From Roseibium sp. MMSF_3544 (GTDB lineage Bacteria; Pseudomonadota; Alphaproteobacteria; Rhizobiales; Stappiaceae), in contig NZ_JASHKA010000010.1 of assembly GCF_030732845.1 (NCBI RefSeq), positions 186,001-250,000 of the forward strand: a stretch of 64,000 nt of DNA, written 5' to 3'. The translations under genes and the position numbers were made by a program. Position 1 is the first letter of the stretch. Every line of letters begins with the position of its first letter. Positions 43,204 to 51,771 of the stretch are shown here, one piece after another. The notes beneath the pieces were generated by a model. The model was not told the origin of the DNA. It made no database searches and saw only the letters and a list, made by a program, of their open reading frames with translations.

Positions 43204-44808
43204 TTAGAACTGATGCAAGCCGAGCGCAGCGAGCGACTTCCACAGTTTCTGTGTGCGGCTTGCCGGTGCCGTAGGTCCGGCTTCGTGATTGTCGCCGTTC
43301 CTGTAGGGCCAATTCACCCAGTCGATAGAGCCTTGATTTTTCGCCTGGTAACCGAGTGGTTCGACAGGTGTCTTTTCTGCCACCTGCACATCGCCCGCAT
43401 CGTTTTCCGTCGGGCCCAGTCGGAGATCCCACGCATTGAATTCGGGAACAAGGCGCGGGACTGGGGCGGGCCGTTCCTCATGGATTGAAAAATGCTGCGG
43501 CGCCAGCCGGCCGATATTGGCAAGCAGAAAGAAATCAGCGATCCGAGCATCGTAGCGCGCACTCACGTAGTCGACCTGGCTCAGAAGCAGTTCCCGCTCC
43601 CCATCAAGGACATCCAGCAAGGAACGCTGGCCGCTGTCGAATTCGACCTGAAGTCCCTTCACTGCCCTGCGATTGGCTTCGATTGCCCTTCTTTCCGCCT
43701 GTGCGCGCAGCCTTGACGCCGTGCGTTGCTTCATGGCCCGGACCACGTTTTCCCGAATGATCTGCTGCGTATCGTCAAGTTCGTATTCCTCTTGAGCCGC
43801 AGTGAATTTTGCGCGTCTGACCGCCGAGATATTCCGGCCGCCTGTGAAAAGAGGGGCGCTTACACGCACGCCGAGGCGGAAGTCCTCGTCGCTGTCGTCG
43901 GCGAGATTGTCCTGGTAGCCGTTTTCCCATTCGCTTTCGAGGGTAACGCGAGGCAGCATGTCACCGACCGATGCACGCGCCGCATATTTCGCTGCTCTGG
44001 CGTCTGCGGTTGCAGCGCGAATGGACGGGTTGTTTTCAAGGGCAATGGCGATGGCTGCATCCAGGTTAGCCGGCAAAATAGCCTTGGGAACGGCAGGCCA
44101 TCCAAGTTTACCGGGTTTTTGACCGGTCAAGCGTTCAAAAAGGGCGATCGAGGCTTCAAGATCGCCCTGGGCCTGATCGCTGTTTCCCTGCGCCTCGGCC
44201 AAACGGGCAAGCGCCTGTTCGATATCGGTCCGGGTCGCGTCGCCGGACCTGTAGCGTGCCCGTGCGGCCGTCACTTCTCGCTGAACAACATTGGTGTAAG
44301 ACGTTAGCCTGTTGAGGATCTCGCGGTCGCGCACAACGCGCAGATAGGCATCTGCCGTGTTCAACAGAAGGGTTTGTTCTGCACCGATCAGCTGACTTCG
44401 CCCCGAGGCCGCTTCCTCATGGGCCTGATTGAGACGGTTCACGCCCGCAAATCCCTGAAACAGGGTCTGCGACACGGTCAAGTTCAACTCATGGGAAAAC
44501 TCGCGGTCTCCCCTGTTGGTGCTGTCGTAGCGATACGCATTGTGTTCGGCGAGATACGATCCTGTCACCTGGGGGAGAAACTCTGAACGTGCCGACCAGA
44601 TGCCCTGGTTTGTTGCCTGGTAGCGAGAGCGCTCTGCCTTGAGCCGCGGATTGACGGCGTAAGCAGCGGACATGGCATCTTCCAGGCTCTGGGCAAGCGC
44701 AGGCTCGTGCGCGAAAGGCGCCCAGATCAGGACAAGGCTGGCCAGGATGGCCGCCGGACGTATTCTGATCCCTCGCAGCAGCTTCAGAGGGTCCAAGGAA
44801 AATGTCAT
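43204..44808 (-). CDS. tolC: TolC-family outer membrane efflux / type I secretion protein
   Basis: Outer membrane channel of about 534 aa serving RND/MFS pumps and type I secretion. It has a Sec signal (cleavage after EPALA or ALAQ), then SLEDAMSAAYAVNPRLKAERSRYQATNQGIWSARSEFLPQVTGS, the TolC repeat start. The second repeat begins NLDAAIAIALENNPSIRAATADARAAKYAARASVGDMLPRVTLE. The C terminus has a non-conserved tail after LLANIGRL. ATG 44808 is preferred; TTG 44838 would add 10 residues. No partner pump genes are adjacent. Confidence 0.92.
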   Translation of the reverse strand: MTFSLDPLKLLRGIRIRPAAILASLVLIWAPFAHEPALAQSLEDAMSAAYAVNPRLKAERSRYQATNQGIWSARSEFLPQVTGSYLAEHNAYRYDSTNRGDREFSHELNLTVSQTLFQGFAGVNRLNQAHEEAASGRSQLIGAEQTLLLNTADAYLRVVRDREILNRLTSYTNVVQREVTAARARYRSGDATRTDIEQALARLAEAQGNSDQAQGDLEASIALFERLTGQKPGKLGWPAVPKAILPANLDAAIAIALENNPSIRAATADARAAKYAARASVGDMLPRVTLESEWENGYQDNLADDSDEDFRLGVRVSAPLFTGGRNISAVRRAKFTAAQEEYELDDTQQIIRENVVRAMKQRTASRLRAQAERRAIEANRRAVKGLQVEFDSGQRSLLDVLDGERELLLSQVDYVSARYDARIADFFLLANIGRLAPQHFSIHEERPAPVPRLVPEFNAWDLRLGPTENDAGDVQVAEKTPVEPLGYQAKNQGSIDWVNWPYRNGDNHEAGPTAPASRTQKLWKSLAALGLHQF

Positions 44809-45582
44809 TACAGCGCCGATTTTGTTATCTGCGCACAAAGTAAATTTTCTTGGTTAATCAATGGTAAGCGCACGACCTGATTTGCTTGTAAAAAACATGT
44901 AAACTCTCCAAAGGTAAAATTGCCTATAATTAAATAAAATTGTATTTTATTGATAAAACGATGCGAGTTTTAAATAATTTTGTTCATATTTTTGCTTATT
45001 CTGACAGTAAGACTTGAAAAATTTTAGCTTTATCTTCTGTGCTATTGAAAACAAACGGAGTTTTGACGCTTGTAATCCTGCCAATTGTTTCAGTCTGACT
45101 GCAGCCGTCATGTCTCCTGCCGTTTTGCATGGTGCGTTTTAGGGAGTTTCCAACCGAATGACATCTTCGTGACCTTTCGTTCGCTTTGAAAACGAGTCCA
45201 GAAAACGGTGGTGGTGGGCATTTTGTGATTTGGAAGCAGACTTATTTCCTGCAGCCGTATTTCTAAAATCCAAAGGTGGATTTGTTCGCATTGAAAGCGG
45301 GTTTTAAGCTTTTCTTTTTAAAAAAATAAGTAATTTTTACGGTGTCATTCTCACGTCAGTGATTGAATTTCTTCTTTGAAAACAAAGGCAAACAAGGTGA
45401 CGCCCCAAAGTGGTACATAATCTTTTCCGGAAAAGGACGTTTTTTCATAAAATTCTATCGTTATTATTATCAATACTGAATTGATTTGCTTTCAAAACAG
45501 AATGAACTGGCTGGGCCCGCTTCCCGGCGGGTGTTCTGGGCAGGCAAAATCAAATGCAAAAAAGTCGTGGAAGCCTCCGGCA
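44809..45582. other. AT-rich intergenic region
   Basis: About 770 bases, clearly richer in A+T than its surroundings, between divergent tolC and the GntR gene. No ORF, tRNA or strong terminator with a long stem is seen. Besides promoters for both genes, it could hold a small RNA or be acquired DNA. The palindrome at 45422-45435 is listed separately. Confidence 0.45.
45422..45435. promoter_or_regulatory. Perfect palindrome in the GntR upstream region
   Basis: CTTTTCCGGAAAAG, 14 bp, followed by GACGTTTTTT. It could be an operator, or a small terminator on the plus strand. Confidence 0.35.
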
Positions 45583-46254
45583 ATGCTAGCGAAAGCCAAA
45601 TCCACTCGGGTCGACAACGCTTATGTTCGGCTGAAAAACGAGATCTTAAACGGTGTTCTGCCGCCTGGTTTCCAGGCGCCCGAACCGGATATTGCCAATC
45701 GTCTCGGCATGAGCCGGACACCTGTGCGCGAAGCGCTGATCCGTCTGGAGGCCGAAGGGCTGATTGACCTCGTGCCACGGCGTGGCGCCAAGGTGGTTGC
45801 CATCTCGCGGAAAGATTTCTGCGAGATTTTCCAGATTCTTGCTGTTCTGGAAGCCCTCGCGGCGAACGCTGCCGCGTGTTCACAAGAGCGGGCCGATTTC
45901 CTTCCGGATTTGGAGCGCATATTGTCGGAAAGCGCGTCGGCCCTGTCCGCAAACGATATCGGCACCTGGGCAAAACTGGATGACAGCTTTCACAGGCTTG
46001 TTGCCGGCATTTGCGGCAATGAGCGGCTTGAAGCGGAAATCACGGGCTTGCTGGACCAGGTTTTCAGGGCAAATACGGTGCTTTTGCGTCTTAACAAGGC
46101 GCCGGCTGCGAGCGCAGACGATCACGATAAAATTCTGCGGGCCATTGCTGCCGGAGAACCGGATGTCGCAGCCGAAATCGCGCGCTCGCATCGATTGCGC
46201 GGTCTCGCCACCATGAAAAACCTTCTGCAAACCAGCGGCTTGTCTCAGGTCTAA
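45583..46254 (+). CDS. GntR-family transcriptional regulator (FCD subfamily)
   Basis: Winged-helix domain with YVRLKNEILNGVLPPGFQAPEPDIANRLGMSRTPVREALIRLEAEGLIDLVPRRGAKV. The helical FCD domain follows, with D-x-x-FH (LDDSFHRLV) and DDHDKILRAI, typical metal/ligand residues. About 223 aa from ATG 45583; the frame extends to 45481 but those residues do not match the family. It lies next to the MITE and the agl locus; target genes unknown. Confidence 0.88.
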   Translation: MLAKAKSTRVDNAYVRLKNEILNGVLPPGFQAPEPDIANRLGMSRTPVREALIRLEAEGLIDLVPRRGAKVVAISRKDFCEIFQILAVLEALAANAAACSQERADFLPDLERILSESASALSANDIGTWAKLDDSFHRLVAGICGNERLEAEITGLLDQVFRANTVLLRLNKAPAASADDHDKILRAIAAGEPDVAAEIARSHRLRGLATMKNLLQTSGLSQV

Positions 46255-46287
46255 CCTTAAGCTTTTTCGGCAGCCTTTGGATGTGCA

Positions 46288-46557
46288 CTAGGGTACGGAC
46301 CCATTAATGAAGCCGGTTTGGCGGCAGAAATGGCAAAATCTCGCGAGGAAGCGTGTGAAGAGCGGGCTTTATGCCCGGTCAAGCGCGGTGACGCCGCGAG
46401 GTAAAGCCATTTTGCCGTCCTTCGGATTTGGTCTTTTTGACCATCTGCTTCGTCGCGAAAGGTTTGAAAATGAACCACATTTCCTGCACTTTCGCTCCTT
46501 GCCGCTGGTCAAAACGATCCAAACCAAATCGACTTCATTTATGAGTCCGTACCCTAG
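46288..46557. mobile_element. Miniature inverted-repeat element (MITE), IS5-like ends
   Basis: A 262-bp element (46292-46553) bounded by CTAG on both sides (46288-46291, 46554-46557). Terminal inverted repeats of about 22 bp: left GGTACGGACCCATTAATGAA, right the reverse complement of GGTACGGACTCATAAATGAA, with three mismatches. CTAG fits the YTAR 4-bp target duplication of the IS5 subgroup. There is no transposase inside, so movement would need a helper. The right CTAG forms the stop codon of the lacI gene. Confidence 0.82.
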
Positions 46558-47591
46558 CGTCCGGGGGCCGGTCCGGTCGATTGTCCGATGATCAGCTCGG
46601 CATCGAGGTGAAGAGAAGATACTTGCCGGTCGGGTTCCGCGATATGGTCAAGGAGCAGCTCGGCTGCCTTTTGCCCGGCATATCGAACGGAAGAACGTGT
46701 GCAGGTGAAAATAGGCACTTCGCCGCTGTTGGGCAAAAAGGAAAGGGCGTCGTCGTGCGTGATGATCGAGACGTCCTTTCCTGTTTCCAGACCGCACTGG
46801 CCGATGGCACGGGCAACGCCAATCGCCGAGATCATCGAAGAAACCAGGAAAGCTGTCGGCGGATTGTCGGACTTCAGCATCTCCATGGCGTTGTCGCAGC
46901 CGTAGGGTTCCGTCATGTCCGAACTGCGCATGATGCCGGTGTCCGGCACAAGCCCGCGGGCAGACATTGCATCTTCGAACCCTTTCCGCCTGCGGCGCGC
47001 GAAATCCATGTGCTCCAGGCCGTTCAAAAGCGCTATCCGCTTGTGTCCAAGATCGAGCAGCAGATTGGTTGCCCGCTCGAAAGCACGCCGATTGTTCATG
47101 TCGACCCAGGAGGTTTCGGTTTCCGCGCCGGGTATGCGGCCGTGAACGACAAAGGGCAGGTTTATTTCCCGGAGCAGCCTGTGCCGTCCTTCGTTTGCTG
47201 CCGGGCCGTGAATGATCACGCCATCGGCCTTTTTGCGGGTTGCGATCTGACGATAGGCGTCTTCTTCATGATCGTCCTCGACCACCGAAATGATCATGTC
47301 GTAACCGTGCTTGGAGTAGGTTTCTCCGGCGCCTGCAATGAATTCCAGGAAGATCGGGTTCATCATCTCATGGATTGAACGCGGGATGACGTGGCCGATT
47401 GCCATCGACCGGCCGGTCGCAAGGCGCCTGGCCTGGCTGTTGGGCGCGTAGCCGAGCTTTTCGGCCATTTCCGCGACCCGCCGCCGGGTGTCCGCGCTGA
47501 CTTCCGGGTAGCCGTTCAAGGCACGGCTGACGGTTGTCTGCGACAGTTTAAGCCGATTGGACAATTCCTTGAGATTCACACCCTTGCTCAT
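46554..47591 (-). CDS. aglR: LacI-family repressor, AglR-like
   Basis: A 345-aa LacI regulator. The N-terminal helix-turn-helix is VNLKELSNRLKLSQTTVSRALNGYPEVSADTRRRVAEMAEKLGYAPNSQARRLATG. The periplasmic-binding-like sensor domain follows, with RADGVIIHGP-type and HDDALSFLPNSGE regions. Divergent from aglE, it corresponds in position to AglR of Sinorhizobium meliloti, and would release the agl operon when alpha-glucosides are present. The TAG stop lies in the CTAG flank of the MITE. Palindromic operator candidates lie at 47604-47616 and 47707-47724. Confidence 0.88.
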   Translation of the reverse strand: MSKGVNLKELSNRLKLSQTTVSRALNGYPEVSADTRRRVAEMAEKLGYAPNSQARRLATGRSMAIGHVIPRSIHEMMNPIFLEFIAGAGETYSKHGYDMIISVVEDDHEEDAYRQIATRKKADGVIIHGPAANEGRHRLLREINLPFVVHGRIPGAETETSWVDMNNRRAFERATNLLLDLGHKRIALLNGLEHMDFARRRRKGFEDAMSARGLVPDTGIMRSSDMTEPYGCDNAMEMLKSDNPPTAFLVSSMISAIGVARAIGQCGLETGKDVSIITHDDALSFLPNSGEVPIFTCTRSSVRYAGQKAAELLLDHIAEPDRQVSSLHLDAELIIGQSTGPAPGR

Positions 47592-47603
47592 TCGTGCCCA
47601 AAA

Positions 47604-47724
47604 CGCTTTGAAAGCGCCCTCCCTTCAGGCTGTTATTGAAATGCAACATTAATTCGCAAGATGTTTGCTTGACAAGACCGAAGCGTAGCGACATGTTTAG
47701 AGTTAAATCCAAAGCGGTTTGGAT
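47604..47724. promoter_or_regulatory. aglR-aglE intergenic promoter and operators
   Basis: Toward aglE: TTGACA (47669-47674), 17-bp spacer, CATGTT (47692-47697). The LacI-type near-palindrome ATCCAAA-GCGG-TTTGGAT (47707-47724) lies just past the predicted start. A second palindrome CGCTTT-G-AAAGCG (47604-47616) sits immediately before the repressor gene and may serve autoregulation. Confidence 0.6.
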
Positions 47725-47840
47725 GCCGGGTTCCGGTGAATTTATTGCACGCGGGAGGAGCCCCGGTATTGCTGCCGGTTGGTGAAGTGTGCCACTTTAA
47801 AGGGAATGTCCCGATAAAGGGACAATCTGGGAGGACTGAC

Positions 47841-49208
47841 ATGAAATCACGTTTGATGGCCTGCGCGGCAGGCTTGGCGCTGAGCGCGTCGCTTGGTTTT
47901 GGCGCCGCTTTTGCCGCTGACCTGAAATTTACTCCGGGCGAAGGTCCGTTCAACTGGGACAGCTACAACGCCTGGGCTGAAAGCGCGCCCGACCTGTCAG
48001 GTCAGACCGTGACGATTGCCGGTCCTTGGCTGCAGCCGGAAGACGGATATTTCCGCAACGTGCTGGCCTACTTCACCGAGGCCACCGGTGCTGAAGTCAT
48101 TTACACCGGATCTGATTCCTTCGAGCAGCAGATCGTGATCGATGCAGAGGCGGGTGCTGCCCCGAACATCGCCGTGTTCCCGCAGCCCGGTCTTGCCTCC
48201 GACATGGCGTCTCGCGGTCTTCTGCAGCCCTTGCCGGAAGGCATGGGAAGCTGGGTCGCCGATAATTACGGTGCCGGTGACAGCTGGGTTAATCTCGGCA
48301 CGTACAAGGATGCCGAGGGCAACGACCAGCTCTTCGGCTTCTTCTACAACGTCAACGTGAAGAGCCTTGTCTGGTTTGTGCCGGAGAATTTCGAGGATGC
48401 CGGCTATGAAGTGCCGGAATCCATGGAAGACCTCAAAGCCCTGACAGAGCAGATCGTCGCGGACGGCGAGGTGCCCTGGTGCATCGGCCTGGGGTCGGGT
48501 GCTGCAACCGGCTGGCCGGCAACGGATTGGGTCGAAGACATGATGCTGCGCACGCAGCCGGCAGATGTCTACGACCAATGGGTGACCAACGAAATTCCGT
48601 TCAACGATGAGCGGGTTGTTGCCGCAATCGAGGAGTTCGGCTGGTTCGCACGCGACGACGACAAGGTTGCCGGAGGCGCTGACGCGGTCGCATCGACCGA
48701 TTTCCGTGACAGCCCCAAGGGCCTCTTCTCTTCACCGCCGCAATGCTACATGCACCGTCAGGCCTCTTTCGTGCCTGCGTTTTTCCCGGACGGTGTTGAA
48801 TTCGGCGCAGATGTCGATTTCTTCTATTTGCCTGCCTATGCGGGCAAGGACCTCGGCAATCCGGTCCTGGGCGGCGGCACGCTGATGGCTGTGACCACAC
48901 CGTCTGACGCAACCACAGAGCTGATGAAGTTCTTCCAGTTGCCGTTGTCGCACGAAGTCATGATGGCTCAAACCGGCTTCCTGACACCACACAAGGGTGT
49001 AAACCCGGAAGCCTACCTGAACGACACGCTGCGCGGGCAGGGCGAAATCCTCGTGAACGCCACCACCTTCCGCTTTGACGGATCCGATCTGATGCCAGGC
49101 GGTGTCGGTGCAGGAACATTCTGGACCGGTATGGTTGACTACACCGGCGGTAAGGATGCCGCGACGGTTGCAGGTGAAATCCAGAATAGCTGGGACGCTC
49201 TTAAGTAA
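47841..49208 (+). CDS. aglE: Alpha-glucoside ABC transporter binding protein AglE
   Basis: Periplasmic SBP family 1 protein of 455 aa with a Sec signal (cleavage after AAFA). The mature protein begins ADLKFTPGEGPFNWDSYNAW. It captures maltose, sucrose, trehalose-type alpha-glucosides for AglFG. FEQQIVIDAEAGAAPNIAVFPQPGL and WCIGLGSGAATGWPATDWVEDMML are typical of AglE. GGGAGGA lies 8 nt before ATG 47841. A stem-loop follows the stop, and the permease gene starts 140 bp later. Confidence 0.9.
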   Translation: MKSRLMACAAGLALSASLGFGAAFAADLKFTPGEGPFNWDSYNAWAESAPDLSGQTVTIAGPWLQPEDGYFRNVLAYFTEATGAEVIYTGSDSFEQQIVIDAEAGAAPNIAVFPQPGLASDMASRGLLQPLPEGMGSWVADNYGAGDSWVNLGTYKDAEGNDQLFGFFYNVNVKSLVWFVPENFEDAGYEVPESMEDLKALTEQIVADGEVPWCIGLGSGAATGWPATDWVEDMMLRTQPADVYDQWVTNEIPFNDERVVAAIEEFGWFARDDDKVAGGADAVASTDFRDSPKGLFSSPPQCYMHRQASFVPAFFPDGVEFGADVDFFYLPAYAGKDLGNPVLGGGTLMAVTTPSDATTELMKFFQLPLSHEVMMAQTGFLTPHKGVNPEAYLNDTLRGQGEILVNATTFRFDGSDLMPGGVGAGTFWTGMVDYTGGKDAATVAGEIQNSWDALK

Positions 49209-49217
49209 AAATTGCGC

Positions 49218-49245
49218 TGGCCGGTCTCCGATTGGGGGCCGGCCA
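49218..49245 (+). promoter_or_regulatory. Intercistronic stem-loop after aglE
   Basis: TGGCCGG (49218-49224) pairs with CCGGCCA (49239-49245), with no T run. As after the other binding-protein genes, it likely stabilises the upstream message. Confidence 0.55.
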
Positions 49246-49348
49246 ACGCCGTTTGGCGCAAGCGTTTCCCACGCTCCTCATTTCCCAAGACTGGTGTCGC
49301 CCGGCGTGACCGGGAGCCTTTCATAATGAAAAATGGGATGGAACGGCC

Positions 49349-50590
49349 ATGCTTTCGGATAACCCGGCATTGTTAGGGTTGACGACGATCGTCGTCGGCG
49401 TCGGTGCCTGCCTCGGTTACTTCTTCCTGTCCAATCTCTTTCTGGACAAGGTGCTATTCCCGGCTTCCGGGCCAAACGCGGGCCGGAACATCAACCGCGC
49501 GAACATGATCCGCCCCTGGCTGTTCCTGTTCCCCGCGCTTTTCGCGCTGCTTCTTTATCTGGCTTACCCGGTCTTTGAGACACTGCGTCTATCCCTTACG
49601 GACCGTGATCAGGGTGGGGCTTTCGTCGGACTGGCGAACTACCAGCAAATGATGGCTGAGCCAAAGTTCTGGGAAGCTGTCCGGAACAACATGCTGTGGC
49701 TGATCGTTGTGCCTGCCGTTTCGACTGCTTTCGGTTTGCTGGTTGCGCAGCTGACGGACCGCATCAAGTGGGGCAATCTGGCCAAATCTCTCATTTTCAT
49801 GCCGATGGCCATTTCCTTCGTCGGCGCGTCGGTCATTTTCAAGCTGATCTACGATACAAGGCCTGAGGATCAGAATCAGATCGGTATCCTGAATGCAGTC
49901 TGGCTCAAGCTGGATGGTGGCATCGGATCGGTGCTGATGCTTCAGATACTTCCCTCGATCCTGCTCATCGGGTTTGTGGTCATCGTCGCTTCCGTCGCCT
50001 GGTCGTTCGTGCGCGGGATTATCGCCAAAGGCGAAGACAAGTCCGCCTGGTTGCTTCCGCTGCGTTTGCTTGTGGCTGGCGGTGCGCTTTGGCTGATCTG
50101 GGTGTCTATCAGTTCTCTCGTCGGGATCTGGATTGGAGAGATTCCTTACGGCGAAGCCCAGACCTGGCTCACTCTTCCGCTTTGGAACAATTTCTTCCTG
50201 ATGGTCGTTCTGATCTGGATCCAGACAGGATTTGCCATGGTGATCCTCTCTGCCGCCTTGCGGGGGATACCGGAAGAGACGATCGAAGCCGCCATCATCG
50301 ACGGTGCGAATCCTTTCCAGATATTCTTCAAGATCAAGGTGCCGCAGATCATGGGGACCATCGTCGTGGTGTGGACAACGATCACGCTGACTGTTCTGAA
50401 AGTCTTCGATATCGTCTTTGCGATGACGAACGGTCAGTGGGAAACCCAGGTCCTGGCCAACTACATGTACGACAAGCTGTTCCGCGCCAATGACTGGGGC
50501 GTCGGTTCGGCGAGCGCGATCATCATCATGCTGCTTGTGACGCCAATCCTCGTCTGGAATGTCTACAACGCACGGAAGGAGATGAAGTGA
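49349..50590 (+). CDS. aglF: Alpha-glucoside ABC transporter permease AglF
   Basis: Inner-membrane permease of 413 aa, MalF-like, with about eight spans. An N-terminal span is followed by RANMIRPWLFLFPALFALLLYLAYPVFETLRLSLTD. The EAA loop IPEETIEAAIIDGANPFQIFFKIKVPQIMGT is near residue 310. VFDIVFAMTNGQWETQVLANYMYDKLFR is typical of AglF. The stop overlaps the aglG start (TGATG), so translation is coupled. Confidence 0.92.
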   Translation: MLSDNPALLGLTTIVVGVGACLGYFFLSNLFLDKVLFPASGPNAGRNINRANMIRPWLFLFPALFALLLYLAYPVFETLRLSLTDRDQGGAFVGLANYQQMMAEPKFWEAVRNNMLWLIVVPAVSTAFGLLVAQLTDRIKWGNLAKSLIFMPMAISFVGASVIFKLIYDTRPEDQNQIGILNAVWLKLDGGIGSVLMLQILPSILLIGFVVIVASVAWSFVRGIIAKGEDKSAWLLPLRLLVAGGALWLIWVSISSLVGIWIGEIPYGEAQTWLTLPLWNNFFLMVVLIWIQTGFAMVILSAALRGIPEETIEAAIIDGANPFQIFFKIKVPQIMGTIVVVWTTITLTVLKVFDIVFAMTNGQWETQVLANYMYDKLFRANDWGVGSASAIIIMLLVTPILVWNVYNARKEMK

Positions 50591-51738
50591 TGGCCACAAT
50601 AGCCGGTAAAAAATCCGGGCTGGTTTGGGCAGTCCATATCTCCGTCGCACTGCTTGTGCTGCTTTGGCTGTTTCCGACGATCGGTCTGTTCGTGTCCTCG
50701 TTCAGAACTGCGGACCAGATCTCAAGTTCGGGATGGTGGGCTGCGCTTTTTCCAGCAGAGCAGAACGAAGTCTATCGAGCCGCCGATCCGGACGATAACA
50801 GAGTGGCGGACGGCGACATGTTTGTCGTTGAAGGCAATATTTTCGATGGCACTCCAAGGGATATCCGTTCCTGGGGCGTGTCCTCCCGCGATGTCTCGGC
50901 CTATCAGCCCGGCGAAACCGCCGAGATGAAAGATGGGGAAAGCGTGACACTCCAGGCTGACGGCAGTTATGTCTGGCGTGGCAATGACAAGCAACTCTCC
51001 GGGCGCGGGCAACGGATTTTCATCACCGCAACGGTGCCGCCTGAGTTCACGCTCGAAAACTACACCACGATTCTCTTTTCGGGCACGGGCCAGGACAACA
51101 TGGCCAAGGCGTTTTTTAACACGCTGACCGTGACCATTCCGGCGACCATCATTCCGATTGTGGTTGCCGCCTTTGCCGCCTATGCGCTGGCCTGGATGGA
51201 GTTTCCAGGGCGTGCCATCTTGATCGCCGCCGTTGTCGGATTGCTGGTCGTCCCGCTCCAGCTGGCCCTGATCCCGCTGCTGCGACTTCACCTGGGTATC
51301 GGGATCGGCAAGGGATATCTCGGGGTCTGGCTAGCGCACACGGCCTTCGGGATGCCGCTCGCGGTCTATCTGCTCAGAAACTATATGGTCGGCCTCCCGC
51401 GTGACATTATTGAGAATGCCAAAGTGGACGGGGCCACCGACTTCCAGATCTTCACCCGGATCATCATTCCGCTGAGTTTTCCGGCGCTCGCTTCGTTCGC
51501 GATTTTCCAGTTCCTGTGGACCTGGAACGATCTGCTTGTGGCGAAAGTGTTCCTGATCGACGCAACCGGGTCCACCACGGTGATGACCAACCAGATCGTG
51601 GAGCTTCTGGGGACGCGTGGCGGCAACTGGGAGATCCTGGCAACAGCCGCTTTCGTGTCCATTGCGGTCCCGCTTGCCGTCTTCTTTGCGATGCAACGCT
51701 ACCTGGTTCGCGGGCTACTTGCAGGATCGGTGAAATAA
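50590..51738 (+). CDS. aglG: Alpha-glucoside ABC transporter permease AglG
   Basis: MalG-like permease of 382 aa. The first span is followed by an unusually large periplasmic domain (about residues 45-155), characteristic of AglG. Then come FTLENYTTILFSG, five more spans and the EAA loop LPRDIIENAKVDGATDFQIFTRIIIPLSFPAL. The ATG at 50590 overlaps the aglF stop; a GTG at 50587 is adjacent. GGAG precedes. The ATPase gene follows 33 bp later, with no alpha-glucosidase gene between. Confidence 0.92.
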   Translation: MATIAGKKSGLVWAVHISVALLVLLWLFPTIGLFVSSFRTADQISSSGWWAALFPAEQNEVYRAADPDDNRVADGDMFVVEGNIFDGTPRDIRSWGVSSRDVSAYQPGETAEMKDGESVTLQADGSYVWRGNDKQLSGRGQRIFITATVPPEFTLENYTTILFSGTGQDNMAKAFFNTLTVTIPATIIPIVVAAFAAYALAWMEFPGRAILIAAVVGLLVVPLQLALIPLLRLHLGIGIGKGYLGVWLAHTAFGMPLAVYLLRNYMVGLPRDIIENAKVDGATDFQIFTRIIIPLSFPALASFAIFQFLWTWNDLLVAKVFLIDATGSTTVMTNQIVELLGTRGGNWEILATAAFVSIAVPLAVFFAMQRYLVRGLLAGSVK

Positions 51739-51771
51739 CATGAACAAGAAACTTTTTGGGGAGCAGCCGGT

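Noticed and set aside
46307..46591. A 94-codon frame inside the MITE
   Set aside because: It spans the right terminal repeat and the end of aglR, and has no transposase features.
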